Below, one piece after another: positions 1 through 58,258 of a stretch of 64,000 nt of DNA (within the stretch, counting starts at the first letter, position 1; each line of letters begins with the position of its first letter). The position numbers and the translations under genes are program-made. The DNA comes from Ictalurus punctatus. Lineage: Eukaryota > Chordata > Actinopteri > Siluriformes > Ictaluridae. The DNA is taken from positions 3,798,760 to 3,862,759 of the forward strand of contig NC_030416.2 of NCBI RefSeq assembly GCF_001660625.3, read 5' to 3'. A model generated the notes under the pieces. The model ran no database searches. It was not told the origin of the DNA and saw nothing but the letters and a program-made list of their open reading frames with translations.

Positions 1-47261
<47,261 letters not shown>

Positions 47262-47320
47262 CTTAATAAACATTCACCTCTTGATTGTACATTCACTTGT
47301 AACAGGAGCAGAAAAAGAGC

Positions 47321-48050
47321 CTAGAAGAAAAAAAAACCCAAGAAATAATAAGTTAGTTACAAAATAACCCCCCCCCCCGAAACACTTCTTAATCCTGACA
47401 CTTCAGACCTACATACTTACAAGGTCCTACAGAGTTTGCTCATCTGTCTAGGGTCTTGTACGAAAGAAAATGAAACCATCCTGAATAATTCATACAGTAA
47501 CCAATTGGTTTGGTTCTGTACTCTTGAACACTGGTAACGATGATAAAGCCCGTGACGCTTTAGAAGCTTTACCAACAACACCGAGGAGAAAACAGCCTCA
47601 GAGGCCCAAGGCAGAAAAATTACAGGATCACAGAAACAAAAATACCTCTTAAATACCTCATAGAGCTTAAACTGCTCCATAAATACATGTTCCCAAGTAG
47701 AGAAAATGCAGCAGCGCACGGACTTTAAACCCTCGAAAGCTTCGACAGAGTCGCTGTATAAATCAACACCACCAAAATCGATACATTTCTGGTTCGGTTG
47801 TTTGATTCAGTTACACACTGCACCTATTTACACAAACCCAAAAAAAAAGCAAAAAAAAAAAAAAAGCAATAAAACCCTTTGGTGAGGGATGTGTGGGAAG
47901 AGGCAGGGCTGAGAATGTACTCTTTGTTCCACTGGTCGGAAATACGGAGACGGGAAATGTAAACAAACATTTGGCAAGAGCACACAGAAGTCACAGAAAG
48001 CAAGCAAGCAAGCACAAAAAAACAGGGCTGGCGTTAAATACACGGCTAGT
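47321..48050. other. Upstream of the ATG exon: no exon recognised
   Basis: Unique sequence with A-rich tracts near 47838-47865. A non-coding 5' exon may lie in or beyond this region but I cannot place it. Confidence 0.35.
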
Positions 48051-48053
48051 TAA

Positions 48054-48275
48054 GGCTCCCAAGTGGTGCGACGGAAAAGTGTCCGGCCTATCGTAGGAAC
48101 ATCGCACGTTCATATCCTGCCGACGCCACGGCCAGGAGCGATGGAAGCAGTATTAATCGTGCCGATTGGGTGAAAGTAATGGCATACTATCTCTCCCATG
48201 TCGATCACGCGCATCTGTGAGATCACGTACGCGCAAGATACTGCTTTCCACCAAGCTTGTTCTGCTGCCCTGCAC
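48054..48275 (+). mobile_element. tRNA-derived SINE (copy 1 of a pair)
   Basis: GGCTCCCAAGTGGTGCGACG (A-box-like) then CACGTTCATATCCTGCCGA (weak B box), CACGGCCAGGAGCGATGG and CATACTATCTCTCCCATG. The order GGCATACTCTCTTTCCCCTG, CAATC..CGACGGCCATC in the copy at 49165 shows they belong together. Confidence 0.6.
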
Positions 48276-48326
48276 CTTCATCCTTCCCTGATAGCTGTTG
48301 GTAGTTGACCAAATTGTGGAGAAAAG

Positions 48327-48366
48327 GGGGGGGGGGTTAAAAAAAAAAAAAAACAACAACAAAAAA
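48327..48366. repeat. G/A homopolymer tract
   Basis: Runs of G then A (GGGGGGGG, AAAAAAAAAAAAA, CAACAACAAA). Confidence 0.85.
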
Positions 48367-49164
48367 ACACAAATGTGCATGTACATATCTCATTTAAACT
48401 ACGAGTTATTTCTGTGTAACCCATAATGCACAACACAGCCTGTACTGGTTCACGTCCAGCAGTTGAGGATTTTGACTTAAAGTTCAGATTCAAACTGAAA
48501 GCAATCTGCAATCAGGTCTCTCTTTTAACTGGTCAGTGTTAAATTCAGCTCCTGGCTTGGTTACGCTGTAAAATCTCACGGCGAAACATGGGATCACGGA
48601 TTTGTTACCGTACCGTACTGCGCTGTCGGGTGGAAAAGCGTGTTTAGAATACCGAATAAGGTTTGGTGATGTAAGGACCTGGCTATAACTGATTCTCAAA
48701 AGGTACGACATTTAGTGAAATGCGTCAGTGGTCGTGCAACTTGGCATTTAAAGAATTCTGAACTATCAGGTAATTGCTTGATTTACGTCTCGGATAAGAA
48801 AAGGCAGAGTTCAGTAGTCAGGACACCGATCAGGGAGTTGGCCACTTTAAGGGCCGTCTCAATCGCAAAGTCCTTCCAGTGCACTGGAACGTTCTCGCCC
48901 TAAAAAAGTCCCACAATGCACCGAAAAAAACAAACAGAGCATCGATGCTCACCATGTTGTAATGCAATTTCCAGGAATCCCTGTTGAGCCATTGACTCCG
49001 TTGATGAGAACTTTCCCCCACCCCCGAGGGTAATTATGCAAAAGACACTTGGGAAAATTTGGTGGTAGGCTGCATGGTGGGTTCTGCTTCACAGCTCCCG
49101 TTTGCCTGGTTTGATTCTGAACTCGGGCTACGGTCTGTACCGATTTTCCTCCGGTTTCTATCAT

Positions 49165-49365
49165 TAGGAGATCGCGAGTTTTAATCTCATCCATCCATCC
49201 ATGGCCAGGGGTCTAGAGAACACAATTGGACGTACTCTCTGGTTTGGAGGGACGGCATACTCTCTTTCCCCTGTCAATCTGAATGACATTAGGCAATCGC
49301 GGCCATCCAAACTCATGTATGCGTAAGAGTGAAAACAGCATTTTCCTCCGAGTATGTTACACATC
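49165..49365 (+). mobile_element. SINE copy 2, related to 48054-48275
   Basis: Shares ATCGCGAGTTTTAATCTC (degenerate B box), CATGGCCAGGGGTCTAGAG, GGCATACTCTCTTTCCCCTG and TATGCGTAAGAGTGAAAACA in order with copy 1. The (ATCC)n at 49188-49200 is an insert relative to copy 1. Confidence 0.55.
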
Positions 49366-49657
49366 TTAGTGAAGCAGCATGAGGAGTAGTTCAAAAAGAT
49401 GTGGAGGTTGGTTTCCTATGTCTCGGCAGAACCACAGGTTTGCCCCAGCTACCACTGGGAGCTGTTGTGTGATAGGAAAGTGGATGAGAATTGGCAAATG
49501 ACCCAACTGCCTCTAGATTTGAAGGACCTATCCAGGTCCATGGACTGCAACGGACTGGTGTTCCATCCAGGATCCACTGCAACCCTGATCAGACGTCGTT
49601 ACTGAAGATAAATGAATACATCAAATCAATCAATCAATCAGGTGGTATCCATATCCA

Positions 49658-50010
49658 TATATACATCCATCCATCCATCTTCTGTACCATTTATACTACA
49701 CAGAGTCGCATGGAGACTGGAGCTCATCCCAGGGGACTCATCCCAGGGGACTCATCCCAGGGCACAAGGCAGGGGACACCCTGGATGGGATGCCAACCCA
49801 TCACAGTGAGCACAATCGCGTACATCTTCACACTCTATGGACAATTTAGAGACGCCAGTCAGTCTACAACACATGGCTTTGGACTCAGGAAACCCCCGAA
49901 GCATGGGGAGAACACGCAAGCTCCATACGTTCAGGGCGTGGGCAAGAATCGAACCCCTACCCCCGGAGGTTTGTGGGAAACGTGCTAACCACTAAGCCAC
50001 TGTGCCCCGC
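49658..50010 (-). mobile_element. tRNA-derived V-SINE-like element with a 14-nt tandem triplication
   Basis: Minus strand opens GCGGGGCACAGTGGCTTAGT and has the GGGGTTCGATTCTTGCCC B-box block. The body includes TCCATAGAGTGTGAAG and CATCCCAGGG-type blocks, and the tail is an (ATGG)n run at 49661-49680. The unit CATCCCAGGGGACT is repeated three times at about 49724-49766, which other copies have once. Confidence 0.8.
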
Positions 50011-50560
50011 TTCATATATACAACTTCTCTCAAAATGATAGGTCATCTTAAATCACATAGCAAGTGATGCCATGTGAATATTCTTATTCGGTAAGGGCTT
50101 GAACATATAGGAAAATAATTCCAAGGGAACTTTCCTCCACAGTCCCATGTTTGGTCAACAGAAGCACTGCTGGTGTTTTAAATACTTGCCATTTTTAAGA
50201 GGGCAGATTTTGCAGGAAACAAGAAACCCATCAGCTTTAAAATGGGGAAAAAGGTGCTGTGCTTAACAGGTAAAACCTGGCAGTGGAATCCACGAAACTA
50301 GAACCATGGGTGATTTTGTGGTAAGAACTTTATGAGTACTTATATTGTACATGCTGAGCCTTAATGCCTTGCTGCGATTAACACCGAAGACCAGGAATGC
50401 GATCAGCTTCATCTACGTACAGTAAATTTTCCGTTCTGTAAATTAACAGTAGCGTTACTGTTACAGGGAAACAAGTTAGAGACTTACGCTATAGCTGCTA
50501 TAAACACTCGTTCCCTTACAGGCCCATATTTATTATTTACTCTCTCATGAAGTTAATAAG
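50011..50560. other. No feature recognised
   Basis: Unique sequence between the SINE and the TA arrays. No coding signal. Confidence 0.5.
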
Positions 50561-50592
50561 TATATATATATATATATATATATATACTATAA

Positions 50593-50676
<84 letters not shown>
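50561..50676. repeat. (TA)n arrays
   Basis: TA about 50561-50586 and about 50595-50676, interrupted by CTATAAG. Confidence 0.95.
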
Positions 50677-50678
<2 letters not shown>

Positions 50679-50682
50679 GACT

Positions 50683-50770
50683 AGGAAGTAGGGCCTTAAA
50701 TGTGAGAAGCAGAATTGCCTATCGAATTAAATTCAAAATTCTGCTTCTCACATTTAAGGCCCTACTTCCT
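50683..50770. repeat. Perfect inverted repeat, 34-nt arms, 20-nt loop
   Basis: Arm 50683-50716 (AGGAAGTAGGGCCTTAAATG and TGAGAAGCAGAATT) is perfectly complementary to 50737-50770. The 20-nt loop is 50717-50736. The right arm reads into the LINE frame that follows, so the left arm is an inverted copy of the LINE's 5' end. Confidence 0.95.
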
Positions 50771-51060
50771 GCTCCCACTTCCCTCACTAACCTCTTGGAG
50801 AACGACACCCCTCTCCGCCTACTGCGATCCTCCTCAGCAGGTCTACTAGCAATACCGGACATGAACTTTACCACTATGGGTGGAAGAGCCTTCAGTCACA
50901 TTGCCTCTAAGCTCTGGAATTCACTTCCCCATCACATCTGCAACTGTGAATCCATTCCAAGATTCAAAAGTTCTTTAAAAATTCATCTCTTCAGGCTTGT
51001 ATCTTCTCTGTGACATGGTTACAAAATACTTAATTATAATAAAGTGTGTTTCATGTATAA
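50717..51060 (+). mobile_element. LINE 3'-terminal fragment (5'-truncated)
   Basis: The open frame ending at 51013 reads RIKFKILLLTFKALLPAPT, then LRLLRSSSAGLLAIPDMN, TMGGRAFSHIASKLWNSLP and IPRFKSSLKIHLFRLVSSL, the C-terminal end of a fish non-LTR retrotransposon ORF. After the stop comes TGACATGGTTACAAAA and then a CA/TA array. A related tail motif (GTGACCCTGGCTGTCGTGAA, AAAGGCGCTTT) is found at about 54257-54295, beyond the Tc1 pair, and could be its continuation. Confidence 0.8.
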
Positions 51061-51072
51061 TATTGCGTGTAT

Positions 51073-51317
<245 letters not shown>

Positions 51318-51319
51318 TA

Positions 51320-52915
51320 CAGTGGCAAAAAAAGTGTGTGAACCTTTTGAAATTTCATGGTTTTCTGAATAAATTTGTCATAAAATGTGTTCTGATCTTC
51401 ATCTAAGTCAAGGGTATTGACAAATATAATCTGTCTAAAATAATAACACAAAATAAATTCTGATCCCTCATGTCTTTATTGAGAACACCCCAAAAAAACC
51501 TCATAGTGCTTGTGGAAAAAGTATGTGAACCCTTGAATTAATGACCTCAAAAAAGTTAATTGGGGTCTCGTTAAGAAAATGAGTTTGGAGGTGTGGACTA
51601 CAGCTACTTTGACTGATAAAACCCCTCAAACTTTTGGAGTTTGCTCTGCACAAGAAGCACACGCTTATGTGAGCCATGCCTCGCCAAAAAGAGCTTTCAA
51701 AGGATCTACGATCAAGAATTGTTGATTTACATAAAGCTGGCAAGGGTCACAAAGTGATTTCAAAGACTTTAGAAATTCACCAGTCTACAGTTAGGCAAAC
51801 ATTCTACAAATGGAGACACTTTGGGACTGTTGCTACTCTACTAAGAAGTGGGCGTCCAGTCAAAATGACACCAAGAGCACAACGAAGACTCCTCAATGAG
51901 GTAAAGAAACAACCCCGAATGACAGCCAAAGATTTGAAGGCATCATTGGAACTGGCTAACATCTCTGTTAATGAGTCTACAATACGTAAAACATTGAACA
52001 AGCAGGGTATCTACGGCAGGACACCACGAAGGAAGCCACTGCTTACTAAAAATAACATTTGCAAACTTCAGGCGTGCAGCAAAGAGCACAGTGACACTCC
52101 ACAGCAGTACTAGCAAAATGTTTTGTGGACTGATGAAACTAAGATTGAACTATTTGGAAAAACCACACAGCACTACATCTGGTGTAGAAAGGGCCCGGCA
52201 TATCATCATGAAAACATCATCCCAACCGTAAGGTACGGTGGAGCGAACATCATGATTTGGGCCTGCTTTGCTGCATCAGGGCCTGGCCAGCTTGCAATCA
52301 TTGAGGGGAAGATGAATTCCCAAGTATATCAGACAATTCTTCAGGATAATGTGAGAATGTCTGTTCGTCAGCTGAAACTGTGTAGAAGTTGGGTGATGTG
52401 ACGTGACAGGACAACGTCCCAAAACACCGGAGCAAGTCCACAACAGAATGGCTTCAGAAAAACAAAATCCGCCTTTTGGAGTGGCCAAGTCAGAGCCCAG
52501 ACCTCAACCCAATAGAGATGCTATGGAATGACTTGAAGAGAGCCATACACATGAAACGTCCAAAGAACGAGCTAAAGCAGTTCTGCCAGGAAGAATGGGC
52601 TAAAATTCCTCCTGAACCATGTGCAGGTCTGATCCACAGCTACAGGAAGCGCCTATTTGAGGTTATTGCTGCCAAGGTGGGGTCAACCAGTTATTAATTC
52701 TAAGGGTTCACTTACTTTTCCACTGCCATTTTGAATGTTGAATGAGTGTGTTCAATAAAGACATGAGGGATCAGAATTTATTTTGTGTTATTATTGTAGA
52801 CACATTATATTTGTCAATACCCTTGACTTATGAGGATCAGATCACATTTTATGACAAATTTATTCAGAAAACCATGAAATTCCAAAAGGTTCACATACTT
52901 TTTCTTGCCATTGTG
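51320..52915 (+). mobile_element. Tc1/mariner transposon, inactive
   Basis: The left end CAGTGGCAAAAAAAGTGTGTG follows a TA at 51318-51319. The right end (52890-52915) is its reverse complement with changes (GCCATTGTG), followed by TATA. The inverted repeats are about 190 bp, with inner repeats AAAGTATGTGAACCCTTG (51518) and GGGTTCACTTACTTTTCC (52705), so again IR/DR type. The transposase is broken. Confidence 0.93.
51676..52697 (+). pseudogene. Broken Tc1 transposase
   Basis: Begins MPRQKELSKDLRSRIVDLH and has a helix-turn-helix run to RRKPLLTKNNICKL. A TAG at 52111-52113 (TGG expected before QNVLWTDE) and a TGA at 52399-52401 interrupt it, with a frame change in the region that should carry QHDNDPKH (52390-52430). 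Catalytic Asp WTDET (52123) is present; SPDLNPIEMLWNDL (52498-52540, Glu) is in another frame. Ends AAKVGSTSY. Confidence 0.93.
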
Positions 52916-53099
52916 TTATATATATACAGTGAGGGAAAAAAAGTATTTGATCCCCTGCTGATTTTGTACGTTTGCCCACTGACAAAGAAATGATCAGTCT
53001 ATAATTTTAATGGTAGTTGTATTTGAACAGTGAGAGACAGAATAACAACAAAAAAATCCAGAAAAACACATGTCAAAAATTTTATAAATTGATTTGCAT

Positions 53100-53740
53100 T
53101 TTAATGAGGGAAATAAGTATTTGACCCCCTCTGCAAAACATGACTTAGTACTTGGTTTAAAACCCTTGTTGGCAATCACAGAGGTCAGACGTTTCTTGTA
53201 GTTGGCCACCAGGTTTGCACACATCTCAGGAGCGATTTTGTCCCACTACTCTTTGCAGATCTTCTCCAAGTCATTAAGGTTTCGAGGCTGACGTTTGGCA
53301 ACTCGAACCTTCAGCTCTCTCCACAGATTTTCTATGGGATTTAGGTCTGGAGACTGGCTAGGTCACTCCAGGACCTTAATGTGCTTCTTCTTGAGCCACT
53401 CCTTTGTTGCCTTGGCCGTGTGTTTTGGGTCATTGTCATGCTGGAATACCCATCCACGACCCATTTTCAATGCCCTGGCTGAGGGAAGGAGGTTTTCACC
53501 CAAGATTTGACGGTACATGGCCCCGTCCATCGTCCCTTTGATGCGGTGAAGTTGTCCTGTCCCCTTAGCAGAAAAAAAACCCCAAAGCATAATGTTTCCA
53601 CCTCCATGTTTGACGGTGAGGATGGTGTTCTTGGGGTCATAGGCAGCATTCCTCCTCCTCCAAACACGGCGAGTTGAGTTGATGCCAAATCTTGTCCCTG
53701 ACATCCTTGGAGAGCTCTTTGGTCTTGGCCATGGTGGAGA
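53100..53740 (-). pseudogene. Broken, internally deleted Tc1 transposase
   Basis: Minus strand begins MAKTKELSKDVRDKIW near 53731 and joins at once to NSTRRVWRRRNAAYDP: the helix-turn-helix and first catalytic part are missing. HDNDPKHTAKATKEWL (second Asp) is intact. TGA at 53363-53365 lies where VLEWPSQSPDLNPIE is expected and TAG near 53247-53249 interrupts KICKE-WDKIAPE. C-terminal half ends near 53155. Confidence 0.92.
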
Positions 53741-53774
53741 GTTTGGAATCTGATTGATTGATTGCTTCTGTGGA

Positions 53775-53871
53775 CAGGTGTCTTTTATACAGGTAACAAA
53801 CTGATATTAGGAGCACTCCCTTTAAGAGTGTGCTCCTAATCTCAGCTCGTTACCTGTATAAAAGACACCTG
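53775..53871. repeat. Internal palindrome of the Tc1 copy, 23-nt perfect outer arms
   Basis: Outer arms CAGGTGTCTTTTATACAGGT-AAC at 53775-53797 and 53849-53871 are perfectly complementary. The inner part (ATTAGGAGCAC..., 53811-53840) is imperfectly so, giving a 97-nt hairpin between the inverted repeat and the start of the transposase. Confidence 0.92.
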
Positions 53872-54097
53872 GGAGCCAGAAATCTTTCTGATTGAGAGGG
53901 GGTCAAATACTTTTTTCCCTCATTAAAATGCAAATTAATTTATACAACTTTTGAAATGCGTTTTTCTGGATTTTTTTGTTATTATTCTGTCTCTCACTGT
54001 TCAAATACAACTACCATTAAAATTATAGACTGATCATTTCTTTGTCAGTGGGCAAACGTACAAAATCAGCAGGGGATCAAATACTTTTTTCCCCTCA

Positions 54098-54100
<3 letters not shown>

Positions 54101-54164
<64 letters not shown>
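54101..54164. repeat. (TA)n array after Tc1
   Basis: About 64 bp of TA, followed by A6CACATG. Confidence 0.95.
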
Positions 54165-54169
<5 letters not shown>

Positions 54170-54256
54170 CACATGTGCACAGGTGTTTAATTGTATATAC
54201 ATAACATTGTGTTTTAGTGTTTTGTGAATTGTATTTCCATGTTGTATTTGTAAAGT

Positions 54257-54325
54257 GACCCTGGCTGTCGTGAAAGGCGCTTTAAAAAAAATAAAATGCA
54301 TAATTATTGTTATTATTATATATGT
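54257..54325 (+). repeat. LINE 3' tail fragment ending in (ATT)n-like tract
   Basis: GTGACCCTGGCTGTCGTGAA, AAGGCGCTTTAAAAAAAATA and AATTATTGTTATTATTATA, a remembered 3' end of fish LINEs. Possibly the displaced end of the LINE at 50717. Confidence 0.5.
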
Positions 54326-54811
54326 AAATATAAATAAAAATGCAGCTCGTCATTTTACTGAGAAAACCGCAATGCACAAAGTCCTCAGTCCTGAAGACGT
54401 CCACGTGCTGGGAAACTCACTGGAGACTTCTTCTATAAACGTTAAACAGATGTCCTTACAGAAAGCTTCGCCAATCATACGTTTCCTTTGTTACAGAGCA
54501 AGGCGTTTTATTAATAGCCTTAGACTTGTTTAACTTCCAGTGAATCAGCTCTTAATATGTATAACCGACAACATATTAGAGCGGGCGTGTTCAAATACAC
54601 GGTGATCTGAATTGCTCTCAGAGCTGCTGTTTAATTATTCAAATGAATCAACGGCTTCTTAAAGCTTCTGACACATCAAGATATGGAGATTTTAGTTCAG
54701 CAAAGTGATCACAGCTTCAATGAACAAAACAGATTTTTTACTTCGTTCTTTTCACACTGACGTACATATCCAAGTCAATTACAGAGGATTATAATTAAAC
54801 CTTAAAATTTG

Positions 54812-54847
<36 letters not shown>

Positions 54848-56390
54848 GAGGCTTTGCCAAGCACATTGTTTTGACTGTGCTGCTAAAGCCTCTCAGTGGA
54901 TCCTCATACATTCTCTATACCAGAAATCACAGCACTTACTGGATATTCACTGCAGACAGAAGGAAAGGAACACTAAATCCTTTAATACAGAGAAAAAGAA
55001 CAATTCTCCCAGGCGCACTAGCATGGGGAATCATCTGGGGCTTGATCTCGAAATGATTTGCTGGGAATTCTGTCCGGAACGGAGCAGAACATGGGGTGGT
55101 TAGTGGGGGTTAGGGGTTGTGTATTCAGAAATCCGGTTCTTTGTAGTAATTAAGCGCAAAAAACAACAATGTAGGAGCACGATTCCAGACTTTTCCATAC
55201 TACTACATTTTATTTTTGGTCTTATCGAACGGATAAAAGCAGGAAGAGATGGCGGATGTTCCACAGCACTGAGTTTTCTGTAAGGAGAAACGGATTTTGA
55301 GTAACGGTCACTCTTCTTTACACCACACGTCCCCAAATGTTTCACTCCTTACATGTTACATTTGGGATAATATAGAACAGGTTAATAAACTAGTTCGAAT
55401 AAAATATCAAGCTAATAATGAAGAATCGATCTGGGTTTATTTAGGCTCAGAGAAATGATTAGGAAAAAGGCTTAGAAGTGGGAGGTGGGAGAAATATTCT
55501 CCTAGGGAAACACCCCCTTGTGCACTCGCAAACAAACAAAATCAAAAATCATAGGCATTCACCTTCGCTGGAGAGGAAAGAAAAAAAATTTTTAAAATCG
55601 AGAACTGAATGCAAGGAATTCAAGGTGGCTTTAAAAGAAAATAAAGAGTGAAAAATTGCAGATGTAATTTACATGATCTGACTTGTAAAGCAAAACATCA
55701 TGTGTTACATGTGAAAAAAATCTAGGTCAAGGGGCACAGGAAGACAGAAAGCAGCGGTCTAAAACAGGGGTATGGCTTGGGAGAGGCAGAGCTCTACGCC
55801 AGCGTGATGACACAAAATCCCCAAGGGAGGTTTTTGTGGGCAGCGTCAGAGCAAAAAAGTGCTGCGTCCGCTGAGATCTCTCGCCGTCCCACCCCAGCTC
55901 CACGCCATTCACGAGGTCATAAATTCTTTCTCCTAAATCGGGCAGCGCTTACAAATATTTGCGTTATTCATAGACGCGGCTGTCCGGAATCAAAACAGCA
56001 ACACAGGAGGCATACATGCTTGAAGTGCCAAGCATACTGCAGCTTTGAGAGGCTCAATTTCTTTTCTTTTTTTTTTTTTGGGTGACAAAAGCATATCCAA
56101 GCACGGACATACCAGCTACGACACAGCACCAAAAACTACCTCCTACGCAAAGTAAAAATTTAGTGCGTTAAAACGAGATTATACATTATTCAAAAATATT
56201 CAAAAGTAAGGAATAACACTCAACGACGCACGATGTGATAGGAAAATAATCAATGACGCGATGGTGGGATGCGGCACGACTTGCAGATTGGTATTGTTGA
56301 GCATTTACCAATTATAGCTCAATTTAGATTTTAGATTGCACAGCAATCTGCCAAAGATTTACCCCCCCCCCGACACATTTATCAATGAAT
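54326..56390. other. No gene recognised; poly(T) at 54814-54843
   Basis: Includes a dispersed-repeat segment at about 54345-54680 (CTCAGTCCTGAAGAC, TGGAGACTTCTTCTATAAAC) that resembles 56440-56530 and 60250-60320. Otherwise unannotatable. Confidence 0.5.
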
Positions 56391-56394
56391 GACA

Positions 56395-56668
56395 ACACGA
56401 GAATAAATAATTGATGTGTTACTAAGAAACCACAAAATCCTCAGTCTTGGACACTTTCCAGCTGCGAAAAAAAGGTGCTGAAACTGGAGACTCCTTCCAC
56501 AAAGATACACCCCCTTGACGTGTTTCCCTACAGAAAAGCTTTATCATTTATAATAAGTGACAACACTTTTTAATCCAATTATAAAAAGCGCACACTATAC
56601 AAGACCCTGTGTAAGCTTTACTATAGAAACATGTTCAGAATCGAGACTTCAACAACGCTGTGGTATAA
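56395..56668. repeat. Copy of the dispersed repeat ending CTGTGGTATAA
   Basis: Contains CCTCAGTCTTGGACACTTTC, TGGAGACTCCTTCCACAAAG and ends AACAACGCTGTGGTATAA. These three blocks occur in the same order, in part, at 54345-54680 and 60215-60400. Confidence 0.6.
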
Positions 56669-56675
56669 TTATGTA

Positions 56676-56711
56676 CAGTGGTGCTTGAAAGATTGGGAAC
56701 CCTGTAGAATT

Positions 56712-56775
<64 letters not shown>

Positions 56776-56776
56776 A

Positions 56777-56843
<67 letters not shown>

Positions 56844-57517
56844 CACAGAAATATAACCTAAAACTATTTGTAATACTCCATACCTTTGGGGAAATGTTTT
56901 GTAGACCAATTAGACAAAACTAGAACTTTTTGGTTTAAATGAGAAACATTATATTTGGAGAAAGGAAAACACTGCATTCCAGCATAAGGACCTTATCCCA
57001 TCTGTGAAACATGGTGGTGGTAGTATCATGGTTTTGGGCCGGTTTTGCTGCATGCGGGCCAGGACTGATTGCAATCATTGATCATACGAGCGGATTCTAA
57101 AGGGAAATGTCAAGACACCTGACCGTGAACTGAATCTCAAGAGAAAGTGGGTCAACGATCCTCAGCACACGAGTCATTTAACCGTTCTGTGGTAGAACGA
57201 GAATAAAGGTAATGTTTTGGAATGGCCACGTCAAAGTCCTAACCTGAATCCAGTAGAAATGTTGTGGAAGGACTTGAAGCAAGCAGTTAATGGGAGGAAA
57301 CCCACCAACATCCCAGAGTCGAGGCTGTTCTATACTGAGGAACGGGATAAAACTCCTCCAAGCTGATGGACTAAGATTCCTTAGGAACGCTGCCAGAAGT
57401 TCTGCATCTCATTTACAGCAGGTCATAACAGCAAAAGGGTGCTCTACTAAGAACTCAAGATGCTCGCCATGAAGGGAGTTGAATAATTTTGAGACTGGAG
57501 AAATCATTATAAGTTTT
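56676..57517 (+). mobile_element. Decayed Tc1-like transposon remnant
   Basis: Left end CAGTGGTGCTTGAAAGATTG resembles a Tc1 inverted repeat. Transposase remnants are readable in pieces: AAACATGGTGGTGGTAGTAT (KHGGGS), GTTTTGGAATGGCCACGTCA (LEWPR), CCTAACCTGAATCCAGTAGA (PNLNPVE). The element is missing its N-terminal third and many frames are broken. Right edge near 57517 is not sharp. Confidence 0.7.
56723..56845. repeat. (CA)n/(TA)n microsatellite inside the Tc1 inverted repeat
   Basis: CA at about 56723-56769, then AAACACAAACATATACA, CA at about 56784-56821 and TA at about 56822-56842. The flanks TTTTATATATATTA and AGAAATATAACCTAAAAC continue the repeat sequence. Confidence 0.93.
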
Positions 57518-57574
57518 TTTTCCAAAAGTAAAAAATTTTATTAAAAACTTTAATTTCACACTAACTGTTGTTAC

Positions 57575-57800
57575 CCAGATGAGGATGGGTTCCCTTCTGA
57601 GTCGGGTTCCTCTCAAGGTTTCTTCCTCTTAAAACATCTTAGGGAGTTTTTCCTTGCCACCGTTGCCACTCAGTGGCTTGCTCAGTCGGGATAAATTCAC
57701 ACCTTTAATATCTGTATACCATGTTGATATTTCTGTAAAGCTGCTTTGAGAATGTCTATTGTAAAAAGCGCTATACAAATAAAATTGAATTGAATTATAA
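57575..57800 (+). repeat. Fish LINE-type 3' tail ending ATAAAATTGAATTGAATT
   Basis: GATGGGTTCCCTTCTGAGTC, GGTTCCTCTCAAGGTTTCTT and GGGAGTTTTTCCTTGCCACC, then AAGCTGCTTTGAGAATGTC and the tail AAAATTGAATTGAATT. Two other copies in the window are at 2284 and 32552. Confidence 0.7.
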
Positions 57801-58221
57801 GTTGCATTTTCAGTGGAATTTGGGGAAACCGCTTGAAGCATTCGTCATGTTGAACTGTTTGAATTGCTTTAGTTCGATTTGTTCATCGCAAACCAGCTGA
57901 AAGTCCGTACATTTTGACAACAGACCTGATTTGCAATGACCAAGTATAATATTTCTTCCAATCTCATTTGTTTCATCGGGTACTCGTTATCCTTATCTAC
58001 TCTCAGGGCTCTGTGTGAAAATCTGACGATGTTTTTGGTCATATTTATACAGAGATATAGAGAATTCAAAAGGGTTTACAAAAATTATATACATTACATA
58101 CATAAAAACAAAGAAACAAACAAGTTTAGGATTTAAAAGAAGCATCACAGAATGTACATGACTGTGTGAGTAATCTTATATGGAAAGAAAAAAAAATCCT
58201 TAAAATGTGAAATATTTATTT

Positions 58222-58258
<37 letters not shown>

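Larger units (their letters stand above)
52927..54100 (-). mobile_element. Tc1/mariner transposon, internally deleted copy, TA on both sides
   Basis: Left end CAGTGAGGGAAAAAAAGTAT starts right after TA at 52925-52926; right end CCCCTCACTG at 54100 precedes TA at 54101-54102. Inverted repeats of about 190 bp and inner copies of GAGGG..AAGTATTTGACCCCCT (53108 and reverse at 53897) show IR/DR structure. The 1,174-bp element is shorter than autonomous relatives because the transposase lacks its middle. Confidence 0.94.
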
